A DNA stretch of 64,000 nucleotides, from contig NZ_JAUSUJ010000006.1 in the NCBI RefSeq assembly GCF_030813915.1, forward strand, positions 124,001 through 188,000. The letters are read 5' to 3'. Shown piece by piece: positions 56,040-63,526 of this stretch; within the stretch, counting starts at the first letter, position 1; each line of letters begins with the position of its first letter. The translations under genes and the position numbers were made by a program. The notes beneath the pieces were generated by a model. The model was not told the origin of the DNA, did not search any database, and worked only from the letters and a program-made list of their open reading frames with translations. Source of the DNA: Rhodoplanes tepidamans. Its GTDB lineage: Bacteria; Pseudomonadota; Alphaproteobacteria; Rhizobiales; Xanthobacteraceae.

Positions 56040-56121
56040 GAGGGTCTCCGTGGCTGGAACGGCGAGCGCCGTTTTCCCTGCTACGGCGCGGCCGGCCGAT
56101 TCCTTCGCCCGGCCCCGGCGT

Positions 56122-56574
56122 TCAGCGCTGGCGCAGCCGGCCGACCAGGGCGGCGCGCGTTTCGGGCGGAATCTCCGCGGCGGCCTCCACCACCGCGTCG
56201 ATGACGATGTCGCCGATGGCGACGCGCCGGTCGCGTGCCTCCATCACGGCGGCCCGGAACGCGGCCGTGTCGAGCTGCGGCTCGGCGAGCATCAGGATCG
56301 CCCGCCGCAGCGCCTGCTCGTAGGCCTGCTGGGCCTCGACCACGCTCGGCTTCCTGCTGTCGTAGATGCGGCGCAGCCGCGCCGCGTCGTCGGCCGGCAG
56401 GCGGTCGGCGATGTTGTCGATCAGCCGCATCGGCGCGCCCGCCGCCGTGGCGATCAGCGGCCGCGGCGCGAGCCACTGGGCCGCGACATAGCTGCCGAGC
56501 ACCACGTTGAGGCAGAGCGAGACGAGCAGCGCGACGTGCAGCCTGGTGATCCGGATGCGCGACAGGATCGTCAT
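56122..56574 (-). CDS. Periplasmic heavy-metal-sensor-like protein (third gene of the ECF operon)
   Basis: 150 aa: membrane anchor about 13-35 (VALLVSLCLNVVLGSYVAAQ), then an all-helical periplasmic part RLIDNIADRLPADDAARLRRIYDSRKP and QQAYEQALRRAILMLAEPQ, like the four-helix CnrX/ZraP-type sensors and repressors. Few potential metal ligands (Met/His) are visible, so the signal may not be a metal. Overlaps the anti-sigma gene by 4 bp (ATGA). Confidence 0.65.
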   Translation of the reverse strand: MTILSRIRITRLHVALLVSLCLNVVLGSYVAAQWLAPRPLIATAAGAPMRLIDNIADRLPADDAARLRRIYDSRKPSVVEAQQAYEQALRRAILMLAEPQLDTAAFRAAVMEARDRRVAIGDIVIDAVVEAAAEIPPETRAALVGRLRQR

Positions 56575-57047
56575 GGCAGTCCCCAGTCGTTCGGGATCGC
56601 TCCGAGGTCGATCGTCATGGCGATGATGGTCGCCGCCGGCGACGGACCGGAGCCGAAGGGAAGCTCGCGCGCCAGCGAGACGCCGAGCAGCACCGAGCAG
56701 GCGAGGCTCGCCGCCGGCAGCAGCCAGCGCAGCCAGTTCCGCAGCGGCGCCGGGCGCGGTCGCGTCGAGGGCCGCTCCCCCACCCGCTGCATCAGGGTCG
56801 CGGCCGGCTCCTCGGCGAGCCGCTGCATCACCCGCCAGGCGAGGTCGTCGGCGCGCCGTCGCGTCACCACGGGCGCCTCCGCGAGGACGAGGTCGAGCCG
56901 GCGCTCCGCCGCCAGCACCGCGGCACCGTCCGGCGTACGGGCGACCGCGCGCGCCGCGGCGCGGACCTGCTCGGGCCAGCGCTCGACGTCGCCGCCCCAG
57001 GTCTCGGCCAGACGGTGGAACTCAGCGGGCGTCACGTGCTCCTCCAA
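56571..57047 (-). CDS. Putative membrane anti-sigma factor
   Basis: 158 aa. Cytoplasmic N-terminal ~100 residues (EFHRLAETWGGDVERWPEQV, RRADDLAWRVMQRLAEEP) precede one membrane helix at about 110-132 (WLLPAASLACSVLLGVSLA) and a short periplasmic tail. It has no zinc (HxxxCxxC) motif. Its position directly after and overlapping the ECF sigma gene (26 bp) and before a periplasmic sensor matches a CnrY-type cascade, though sequence similarity alone would not prove it. Confidence 0.65.
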   Translation of the reverse strand: MEEHVTPAEFHRLAETWGGDVERWPEQVRAAARAVARTPDGAAVLAAERRLDLVLAEAPVVTRRRADDLAWRVMQRLAEEPAATLMQRVGERPSTRPRPAPLRNWLRWLLPAASLACSVLLGVSLARELPFGSGPSPAATIIAMTIDLGAIPNDWGLP

Positions 57048-57591
57048 CCGTTTCGTCGCGCGCCCGGCAGGCCGCCTTGACGGCGGCGCGGCCGCGGATC
57101 AGCAGGGACTCGAAGGCCTTTTCGGAGAGCTCCAGCACGGCGGCCGCCTCGCGGCCGCTCAGGCCCTCCATGTGGAACAGCACCACGGCGGCGCGCTGGC
57201 GTGCCGGCAACGACGCGATCGCCGCGTCGACGGCCCGGCGCTGCTCGCGCGCCTCGATCTGCGACAGCGGGCCGGGACCGCCGTCGGCCACCTCGGCGGC
57301 GGCGTCGATGTCGGCATGGAGGGGGCGGCGGCGCTGGTCGATCGCGAGATTGGTGACGATCCGGTAGAGCCAGGTGGTGAAGCGCGCCCGGGCGGGATCG
57401 AACGAGCCGGCCCGCGTCCACACCCGCAGGAAGGCCTCCTGGGCGATGTCGTCGGCGTCGGCGGTGTTGCCGGTCACCCGCTGGGCGACCCGGATCGCGA
57501 GAGGCATGTGGCGCTCCATCAGGCAGCGAAACGACCGCCGGTCGCCTGCGGCGACCTGCGCGACGAGGTTCTCGTCGGTGTCGTTCTCCAT
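57022..57591 (-). CDS. ECF-family sigma-70 factor
   Basis: 189 aa. Region 2: RCLMERHMPLAIRVAQRVTGNTADADDIAQEAFLRVWTRA, including the -10 recognition helix, and FTTWLYRIVTNLAIDQRRR. Region 4: LPARQRAAVVLFHMEGLSGREAAAVLELSEKAFESLLIRGR, a helix-turn-helix reading the -35. First gene of a three-gene operon (sigma, anti-sigma, sensor), RBS GGGAGG. A promoter-like GGAAAG/CGTA pair lies upstream and is repeated facing the divergent gene, implying autoregulation. Confidence 0.92.
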   Translation of the reverse strand: MENDTDENLVAQVAAGDRRSFRCLMERHMPLAIRVAQRVTGNTADADDIAQEAFLRVWTRAGSFDPARARFTTWLYRIVTNLAIDQRRRPLHADIDAAAEVADGGPGPLSQIEAREQRRAVDAAIASLPARQRAAVVLFHMEGLSGREAAAVLELSEKAFESLLIRGRAAVKAACRARDETVGGARDAR

Positions 57592-57631
57592 CCGCCTCCC
57601 GGCCCCCTGATCGGCCGCACTCGCTGCATCA

Positions 57632-57653
57632 TACGGCGGGGATGCGGCTTTCC
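57632..57653 (-). promoter_or_regulatory. Candidate ECF promoter of the sigma operon
   Basis: On the minus strand GGAAAG (57653-57648) and CGTA (57635-57632) are separated to give GGAA-N14-CGTA, the typical look of an ECF promoter. The -35 sits in GCGAAGGAAAGC, a 12-mer that is repeated on the other strand-facing promoter of the same intergenic region. Start site about 57625, 34 nt before the ATG at 57591. Confidence 0.65.
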
Positions 57654-57689
57654 TTCGCCCCTCCGCCGGACGCGTGGCGCGCCCGCGAA

Positions 57690-57712
57690 GGAAAGCGCGG
57701 CGCGCCGGCGTA
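57690..57712 (+). promoter_or_regulatory. Candidate ECF promoter of the divergent small exported protein gene
   Basis: GGAAAG (57690-57695) and CGTA (57709-57712), GGAA-N15-CGTA, with the same 12-mer GCGAAGGAAAGC at the -35 as the sigma operon promoter. Expected start near 57720, about 30 nt before the ATG at 57751. Confidence 0.65.
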
Positions 57713-57750
57713 GCAGGCTCGCCGGAGCACGATCAGGACGGGAGGCAGGC

Positions 57751-58089
57751 ATGGTCGGACCGAGGATCGGCATCGCGGTTCTGCTCGGGCTGGCGCTGCC
57801 GGCGGCCGCCGGGACGAGCGCCGCCCAGCCGGCATCGCCGGACTTTTCCGTCCTGGCGGAGACGCCGGGCGGCGCCGGGGACCGTGCGCGGCCCGCCGAA
57901 GGAGCGTCCGGCCCGGCCCGCAAGCGGCGCCTGCATGTCGAGGGGTTCGGGGTCGGCTGGGACGTCGACGACAGGCTGACCGTGAGAGGGGGGCTGCGGC
58001 CCGGCGGCCGTACCGACGAGAGCGGCGCCTCGGCCGGCGGGGCGTCGGGCGTCTATCTCGGGATCCGCCGGTCTCTCGGACGGCAGTGA
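57751..58089 (+). CDS. Small exported protein, likely target of the adjacent ECF sigma factor
   Basis: 112 aa, ATG at 57751 after GGGAGG. Signal peptide MVGPRIGIAVLLGLALPAAA, cut near SAAQ. The mature part has a disordered Pro/Ala/Gly stretch, then a basic KRRLHVEGFGVGWDVDDRLT, a Gly/Ser-rich stretch and the C-terminal VYLGIRRSLGRQ. The end resembles one outer-membrane beta strand pair, but no family is recognised. Codon use is like its neighbours. Confidence 0.65.
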   Translation: MVGPRIGIAVLLGLALPAAAGTSAAQPASPDFSVLAETPGGAGDRARPAEGASGPARKRRLHVEGFGVGWDVDDRLTVRGGLRPGGRTDESGASAGGASGVYLGIRRSLGRQ

Positions 58090-58103
58090 CGGCGGCCGGC
58101 GGC

Positions 58104-58424
58104 TCAGAACGGCCGGGTCGGGCCGGGTCCGAGATGCCAGTCGCGCTTGAACCCGGTCAGCCGGCCGTTGCGGAACTGCAGCCAGACGACGCCGTCGACC
58201 GGGGTGAGGCCCGGGGTCGCGGCCGGCCGGCGGGCCACGAAGGTCCTCGATCCGCCCTTCCCGGCGACCGGCTCCAGCGGCACGCCGAGCGCCATCGCGG
58301 CGGCCTCGGGCGTCATGCCGAGCTCCAGCGGCGCGGTGTTCGGGGCCGTGGTCGACGTCGTCACGCAGCCGGCGAGGGCGGCCGCAGACGTCAGCACGGC
58401 GAGGCCGACGATCGCACGTCTCAT
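58104..58424 (-). CDS. Small lipoprotein, SmpA/OmlA-like
   Basis: 106 aa. Lipobox at residues ~16-20 (AALAGC) gives Cys20 as the lipidated residue. The mature part LELGMTPEAAAMALGVPLEPV, WLQFRNGRLTGFKRDWH has the LxxGMTxxxxxxxLGxP pattern of the SmpA/OmlA (BamE-like) fold. Probably an outer membrane lipoprotein, role unknown. Same direction as the L,D-transpeptidase behind it. Confidence 0.7.
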   Translation of the reverse strand: MRRAIVGLAVLTSAAALAGCVTTSTTAPNTAPLELGMTPEAAAMALGVPLEPVAGKGGSRTFVARRPAATPGLTPVDGVVWLQFRNGRLTGFKRDWHLGPGPTRPF

Positions 58425-58554
58425 GATCCGTTCCCCCTCGCCGCGATGGTGGGGCGACGGCCCCACGCGGTCAACCACGGCGCCCCGGATCCCCGATACG
58501 AAAACGGCCGGGCGATCCCCCGGCCGTCCTCCCACGTGTCCGCGCGCGGGAACG

Positions 58555-59844
58555 TCAGCGGATCACCTGCGGCAGGCCGGCGGCGCGCGGCCGCTGCTGC
58601 GCGGGCACCTGCACGGCGCCCGACGAGGCCTTCGGCTTCACCACAACCCGGGTGCCGACGCCGACGCGGCGATAGAGGTCCTCGATGTCCTCGTTGACGA
58701 GCCGGATGCAGCCCGAGGACACGAAGGTGCCGATGGTCGACGGCTGGTTGGTGCCGTGGATGCGGTAGATGGTCTTGCCGAGATAGAGGGCGCGGGCCCC
58801 CATCGGATTGCTCTCGCCGCCCGCCATGAAGCGAGGCAGGTAGGGCTGCCGCTCGATCATCTCGGCCGGCGGATGCCAGTCCGGCCACTCCGCCATGCGG
58901 GAGACGCGCTCGACTCCCGCCCAGGTGAAGCCCTCGCGGCCGACGCCGATGCCGTAGCGCATCGCCTTGCCGTTGCCGAGCACCAGGTAGAGGAAGGTGT
59001 TCGGGGTGTCGACGATGATGGTGCCGGGCGGCTCGGTGGTGACGTAGTCCACGACCTGGCGCTTGAACTGCGGCGCCAGTTCCTTGCGCTCGGTCTCGGG
59101 CAGGTAGTCGGGCGGCAGCGACGCGTAGGTCTGGTTGCCCACCCCGCCGCCGGGCGGGATGGTGCCGACCGGCGCACGGTCGGCCTCCTGCGGGCGGCCC
59201 CCGTAGGCCGGGGTCCCGTAGCCGGGCTGCGCCCCGTAGGCCGGCTGCGTGCCGTAGCCCGGGGCCGGGGTGCCGTAACCGGGCTGCGCCGCGACCGGCG
59301 GAGCGCCGTAGCCCGGGGCCGCCGTGGCATAGCCCTGGCCGCCGACGGCCGGTTGGCCGGCACTGATGTCACCGGGCGGACGGAGCGGTGCGTCGCCGGC
59401 CGCGGGGGCGGCGTAGCGCGGCGCGGACGCGGGCGGCGCGAAGGTGTCACGATAGGGCGCCGGCGGCGGGGGCTCGCGGTAGATCGTGGTCGGCGGCTCG
59501 CGATAGGGCGTCCCGTCGCGGTAGGTCGGCGCGGCGCTGCGCGAATAGTCCGCCGGGCCGGGCGGCGGCAGCGGCTGCGACTCGAACGGCACCGGGGCGG
59601 CCGCGGGATGGCCGCTCAGATCGCTGCCGCCATAGGGGCGCTGCGCCGGCGTGCTCGGATAGGTGGCGACCTCCTCGTCGTCCTCGTCCATGACGGGCGC
59701 GCTGCCATACGGGCTGGGCGCCGCGTATGTGCCGGGCGAGCGATAGGAGCCGGGATAGGTCTGGGCCGTGGCCTCGCCTGCGGAGGCGACGATCGCGGGC
59801 ACGGCGAGGCCGGCGGCCAGCAGGATCAGACAGGATGCGCGCAA
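58555..59844 (-). CDS. L,D-transpeptidase (YkuD domain) with long Pro/Tyr/Gly-rich region
   Basis: 429 aa from a TTG at 59844 preceded by GAGGGGG (an upstream TTG at 59868 is the alternative). Signal peptide about 28 residues, cut after ATAQ. A disordered region (about 30-245) is full of repeated PGYG/QPGYGTP-like units. The YkuD domain (about 265-415) has YRIHGTNQPSTIG and the catalytic motif FVSSGCIRLVNEDIEDLY with the active Cys and Arg. It makes 3-3 cross-links or attaches proteins to peptidoglycan. Confidence 0.9.
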   Translation of the reverse strand: MRASCLILLAAGLAVPAIVASAGEATAQTYPGSYRSPGTYAAPSPYGSAPVMDEDDEEVATYPSTPAQRPYGGSDLSGHPAAAPVPFESQPLPPPGPADYSRSAAPTYRDGTPYREPPTTIYREPPPPAPYRDTFAPPASAPRYAAPAAGDAPLRPPGDISAGQPAVGGQGYATAAPGYGAPPVAAQPGYGTPAPGYGTQPAYGAQPGYGTPAYGGRPQEADRAPVGTIPPGGGVGNQTYASLPPDYLPETERKELAPQFKRQVVDYVTTEPPGTIIVDTPNTFLYLVLGNGKAMRYGIGVGREGFTWAGVERVSRMAEWPDWHPPAEMIERQPYLPRFMAGGESNPMGARALYLGKTIYRIHGTNQPSTIGTFVSSGCIRLVNEDIEDLYRRVGVGTRVVVKPKASSGAVQVPAQQRPRAAGLPQVIR

Positions 59845-60292
59845 AAGACTCGTCCCCCTCGAATTCAAGCCGGATTGTGCCGATCATCTGGGAAGAAGTT
59901 AGGGCAGCATGAAGGCGGAAACCGCGTCCGCCCGATCCGACACTGCATCTCGACCATGAGAATTTGGTAAAGGAACGGCAAATCGGGCCTGCCGTGTCGT
60001 GCCTGCATCGGTTGCGCCGTCGCCGCCGCTCCGGTCGTGCCGCTTCGTATGCACACCGGCGCCGCCGGCGAGACGGTCGCACGGCGGCACGCCTCGCCAC
60101 CATAACGCCGCGCTCGCGATTCGGGTGATGAATCCGGGATGAATTTGCGCTAGCTGTCGGGCGTCCCGGGGCGGGCCGCCGGGCCCGCATCCGCGCCCGA
60201 CCCACCCGAGCCCCGACCAGGATTCCCGCGACCGTGGATCTCGAGAGCCGCCGTTCGCCGTCCTGCCGCGCGGCCTGCGACAGGAGACGAGC
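59845..60292. other. Intergenic region between the L,D-transpeptidase gene and ubiX
   Basis: About 448 bp between divergent genes. It must hold both promoters. The part 59920-60000 is unusually AT-rich for this genome (GAGAATTTGGTAAAGGAACG), which is a likely promoter area. No gene, RNA or operator recognised. Confidence 0.4.
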
Positions 60293-60898
60293 ATGACCCC
60301 GACGCCGCGCCGCCTGATCGTCGGGATCAGCGGTGCCTCCGGCATCGTCTACGGGCTGCGGCTGCTGGAGATCCTCCGCTCGGTCGAGATCGAGACCCAT
60401 GTGGTGGTCTCGAACGCCGCAAAGGTGACGCTGGCGCTGGAGACCGACCGCAAGCTCGCCGACCTGCAGGCGCTCGCCGACGTCTGGTACCAGACCAACG
60501 ACATCGGCGCGGCGATCTCGTCGGGCTCGTTCCGCACCGAGGGCATGATCGTCTGCCCGTGCTCGATGCGCACGCTGGCCGAGATCGCCAACGGCATCAC
60601 CGGCTCGCTGCTGCCGCGCGCCGCCGACGTGGTGCTGAAGGAGCGCCGCCGCCTGGTGCTGGTGGCGCGCGAGACGCCGCTGCATCTCGGCCACATCCGC
60701 AACATGGCGGCCGTCACCGAGATGGGCGCCATCGTCTATCCGCCGGTGCCGGCCATGTATGCGAGGCCGGCCTCGATCGACGAGATGATCGACCACACGG
60801 TCGGCCGCGTGCTCGACCTGTTCGGCATCGACGCCGGCGTGGTGCGCCGCTGGCGCGAGGCCCCCGACGAGCCCGGCGGCGAGCCGAACGGGGTGTGA
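60293..60898 (+). CDS. ubiX: Flavin prenyltransferase UbiX
   Basis: 201 aa, RBS CAGGAG. FMN-binding GISGASGIVYGLRLLEIL, FRTEGMIVCPCSMRTLAEIANGITGSLL and LKERRRLVLVARETPLHLGHIRNM are the family signatures. UbiX prenylates FMN with dimethylallyl monophosphate, making the cofactor of UbiD-type decarboxylases used in ubiquinone synthesis or aromatic acid breakdown. No ubiD is in the window. Confidence 0.95.
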   Translation: MTPTPRRLIVGISGASGIVYGLRLLEILRSVEIETHVVVSNAAKVTLALETDRKLADLQALADVWYQTNDIGAAISSGSFRTEGMIVCPCSMRTLAEIANGITGSLLPRAADVVLKERRRLVLVARETPLHLGHIRNMAAVTEMGAIVYPPVPAMYARPASIDEMIDHTVGRVLDLFGIDAGVVRRWREAPDEPGGEPNGV

Positions 60899-60917
60899 GG
60901 GGAGCCCCACACTCCGT

Positions 60918-60993
60918 TCATTCCCGCGAAAGCGGGAATCCAGAGCCACGCGTCGCATCGCCCCTGGTTCCCCGCCTTCGCGGGGACGAGCGG
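60918..60993. repeat. REP-like doublet, copy C (ubiX-dehydrogenase gap)
   Basis: CATTCCCGCGAAAGCGGGAATCCAG at the left and CCTGG-TTCCCCGCCTTCGCGGGGACGAGCGG at the right, inverted relative to each other. Same family as copies at 49969 and 50903. It lies between convergent genes. Confidence 0.75.
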
Positions 60994-61027
60994 ATCGATT
61001 GCGACGAGCGCCCCGGGATGACGGCGA

Positions 61028-62095
61028 TCAGATCATCTCGGCGATCGCCTTGCCGCAGGCGACCGTGTCGGCGTTGCCGCCGAGGTCGCGGGTGCGCAGC
61101 GTCTTCTCGGCCAGCACCGTCTCGATCGCCTTCAGCACCGCCGCCGCCGCCTCGCCCTCGCCGAGATGGTCGAGCATCATGGCGCCCGACCAGATCTGGC
61201 CGATCGGATTGGCGATGCCCTGGCCCGCGATGTCGGGCGCCGAGCCGTGCACGGGCTCGAACACCGACGGCCAGGTGCGCTCCGGATTGATGTTGGCGGC
61301 CGCCGCAATGCCGATCGTGCCAGCGCAGGCCGGGCCGAGATCCGACAGGATGTCGCCGAACAGGTTGGAGCCGACGACCACGTCGAACCAGTCCGGATGC
61401 AGCACGAAGTTCGCCGTGAGAATGTCGATGTGGTACTTGTCCCAGCGCACGTCCGGATAGGCCTTGGCCATCTCCTCGACGCGCTCGTCCCAGTACGGCA
61501 TGGTGATCGAGATGCCGTTGGACTTGGTCGCCGAGGTGAGGTGACGCTTGGGCCGCTTGCGGGCGAGTTCGAAGGCGTATTTCAGCACCCGGTCGATGCC
61601 GGTGCGGGTCATCACCGTCTCCTGCACGACGAACTCGCGCTCGGTGCCGGGGAACATCTTGCCGCCGATCGACGAGTACTCGCCCTCGGTGTTCTCGCGC
61701 ACCACCATGAAGTCGATGTCGCCCGGCTGGCGCCCCGCGAGCGGGCACGGCACGCCGGGCAGGAGCTTCACCGGGCGCAGGTTGACGTACTGATCGAAGT
61801 CGCGCCGGAACAGGAGCAGCGAGCCCCACAGCGAGACGTGGTCCGGCACCGCCTTGGGCCAGCCGACGGCGCCGAAGAAGATCGCGTCGTGGCCGCCGAT
61901 CTGCGCCTTCCAGTCCTCCGGCATCATGCGGCCGTGCTTGAGGTAATAGTCGCAGGACGAGAAGTCGTACCAGTCGAGCTTCAGCGTGATGCCGTGGCGC
62001 TTGGCGACCTTCTCGAGGACGCGGACACCTTCCGGCACCACCTCCTTGCCGATGCCGTCGCCCGGGATCACGGCCACCCGATAGGTTCTGGTCAT
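61028..62095 (-). CDS. Tartrate / D-malate dehydrogenase family (isopropylmalate dehydrogenase superfamily)
   Basis: 355 aa beta-decarboxylating dehydrogenase. IPGDGIGKEVVPEGVRVLEK, the substrate loop VSLWGSLLLFRRDFDQYVNLRP, VRENTEGEYSSIGG and DVVVGSNLFGDILSDLGPA, and NAD-site GSAPDIAGQGIANPIG are present. The SLWG...DFDQYVNLRP segment favours the tartrate/D-malate (TtuC/DmlA) branch over LeuB or Icd. It oxidises L-tartrate, meso-tartrate or D-malate with NAD+ and Mn2+/K+. No tartrate transporter is adjacent. Confidence 0.88.
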   Translation of the reverse strand: MTRTYRVAVIPGDGIGKEVVPEGVRVLEKVAKRHGITLKLDWYDFSSCDYYLKHGRMMPEDWKAQIGGHDAIFFGAVGWPKAVPDHVSLWGSLLLFRRDFDQYVNLRPVKLLPGVPCPLAGRQPGDIDFMVVRENTEGEYSSIGGKMFPGTEREFVVQETVMTRTGIDRVLKYAFELARKRPKRHLTSATKSNGISITMPYWDERVEEMAKAYPDVRWDKYHIDILTANFVLHPDWFDVVVGSNLFGDILSDLGPACAGTIGIAAAANINPERTWPSVFEPVHGSAPDIAGQGIANPIGQIWSGAMMLDHLGEGEAAAAVLKAIETVLAEKTLRTRDLGGNADTVACGKAIAEMI

Positions 62096-62249
62096 TCCTC
62101 GCCTCCGGCGGCGGCGCGCCGCTCGTGCCTGTGCTGCTGTGGACGTCGTCCGCGGTCGGGGACATCGCGCGTCGAGAGCCGCGAGGGTGACGGGAGTCCC
62201 GAGACCGCGTCAATCCCCGGCCGAGACAGGCCCGGGCCACGCCGGGCGC

Positions 62250-62263
62250 TTGACTCAAATCAA
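62250..62263 (+). promoter_or_regulatory. FixK/FNR-type box upstream of the DUF3775 gene
   Basis: TTGA-CTCAAA-TCAA fits the FNR/FixK half-site pattern TTGA-N6-TCAA exactly. A -10-like CATAAG (62283-62288) lies where a class II activated promoter would have it (box centre about 41 bp before a start near 62297). This suggests induction under low oxygen. Confidence 0.7.
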
Positions 62264-62381
62264 GGCCCGCGTGGGCCCTGGACATAAGCTTTCCACAGGT
62301 TGCAAGCGGTCGGTGCCAGTCGACGAAGCAGACGGAGGGTGAGGGCCGGTTTCGACGTCGGCACGGTCTGGCCGCCAGAGG

Positions 62382-62801
62382 ATGCCAGCCATGATCACCG
62401 TTCCTGCCCTGACCATCTCGCCCGAGAAAGTCTGCTACGTCATCATGAAGGCGCGCGAGTTCGAGGTGCAGGACGTCGCCACCGACGGGGACGACACCGC
62501 GGACGAGAGCGGCTGGTCGGCCCTCGACGCCCGCCGCGACGACCCGACCTATCGCGAGCTCAAGGCGTTCATCCGCTCCCTCAACCAGGACGAACAGGTG
62601 GATCTGGTGGCGCTCACCTGGCTCGGGCGCGGCGACGGCTCGATCGACGACTGGGAGGATCTGCGCGCCGAGGCCGCCCGCGCCCACAACAAGCGGACCG
62701 CCGACTACCTGCTCGCCAAGCCGCTGCTGCCCGACCATCTCGAGGACGCCCTCGACCAGTTCGGCTGCTCCTGCGACGACTACGACCTCGGGCATTTCTG
62801 A
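62382..62801 (+). CDS. DUF3775 domain protein
   Basis: 139 aa from the ATG at 62382 (a second ATG at 62391 is equally possible). ISPEKVCYVIMKAREFEVQD, ELKAFIRSLNQDEQVDLVAL, WLGRGDGSIDDWEDLRAEA and YLLAKPLLPDHLEDALDQFG match the DUF3775 pattern; a CSCDDYDLGHF tail ends it. Soluble and acidic; I know no assigned function. The FixK/FNR-type box before it points to a low-oxygen role. Confidence 0.75.
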   Translation: MPAMITVPALTISPEKVCYVIMKAREFEVQDVATDGDDTADESGWSALDARRDDPTYRELKAFIRSLNQDEQVDLVALTWLGRGDGSIDDWEDLRAEAARAHNKRTADYLLAKPLLPDHLEDALDQFGCSCDDYDLGHF

Positions 62802-62900
62802 ACCGGAGGCGCCGGCGACGCGGCGGATCCATCGGTCCAGGGCGCGCGGCGGCGAGAGCCCGGACTCTGCGCGCGTGCGCGGCCCCCGGCGACCAGCCCG

Positions 62901-63296
62901 TCAATTCACCACCCGGGGCGCCGCCTGCGGCGAGTCGAGCGAGAAGGTCGGAATGGCGATCTCGAAGCGCTCGCCGGTCTCCGAGGCCATTGTGTAAGTG
63001 CCAGTCATGAAACCGGAATCGGTCGTGAGCGGGACCCCGCTGGTGTATTCGAAGCTGGCGCCCGGCACCAGCACGGGCTGCTCGCCGACGACGCCGGCGC
63101 CGCGCACCTCCTGCAGCCGGCCGAGCGCATCGGTGATCCGCCAGTGGCGGCTCTCGAGCTGCACGGTCTCGACGCCGTGGTTGGTGATCTCGATCGTGTA
63201 GGACCAGAAGAAGTACCGCTTGTCGGCGGACGAGCGCTCCGGCAGGAAGCGCGGCGTCACCTTCACCTCGATGTCGCGGGTCCGTGCTGTGAACAT
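62901..63296 (-). CDS. apaG: ApaG protein
   Basis: 131 aa beta-sandwich (DUF525) from the ATG at 63296: VKVTPRFLPERSSADKRYFFW, YTIEITNHGVETVQLESRHW, and GTYTMASETGERFEIAIPTFSL. ApaG is linked to Co2+/Mg2+ homeostasis and to polyamine/pyrophosphate-related phenotypes in enterobacteria; the molecular role is unsettled. Stands alone here, divergent from the OpgC-like gene. Confidence 0.92.
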   Translation of the reverse strand: MFTARTRDIEVKVTPRFLPERSSADKRYFFWSYTIEITNHGVETVQLESRHWRITDALGRLQEVRGAGVVGEQPVLVPGASFEYTSGVPLTTDSGFMTGTYTMASETGERFEIAIPTFSLDSPQAAPRVVN

Positions 63297-63526
63297 GGGC
63301 TCCTCGGGGACGGGCGCCGGCCCCGACGCGGGGCCGACCCGACTTATACCCGTTCGCGCCGACGGAACGAACCGTCGCGCCGGCGGGGCGCGGCGCGCGG
63401 CACGGCGCCACGGCCGGCGGCCGTCCTCGCTTCGCCTCATTGCGTCGCAATATCCCGGGCGCTCGTGCTATGCGGACGGTCCGGCCGCGCTGCGCCGCCG
63501 GACCGTCGTCGATCCGGGACCGACCC

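Noticed and set aside
62281-62300. ACATAAGCTTTCCACAGG as a DnaA box or replication origin signal
   Set aside because: It does not match TTATCCACA closely and has no repeated copies or AT-rich unwinding region.
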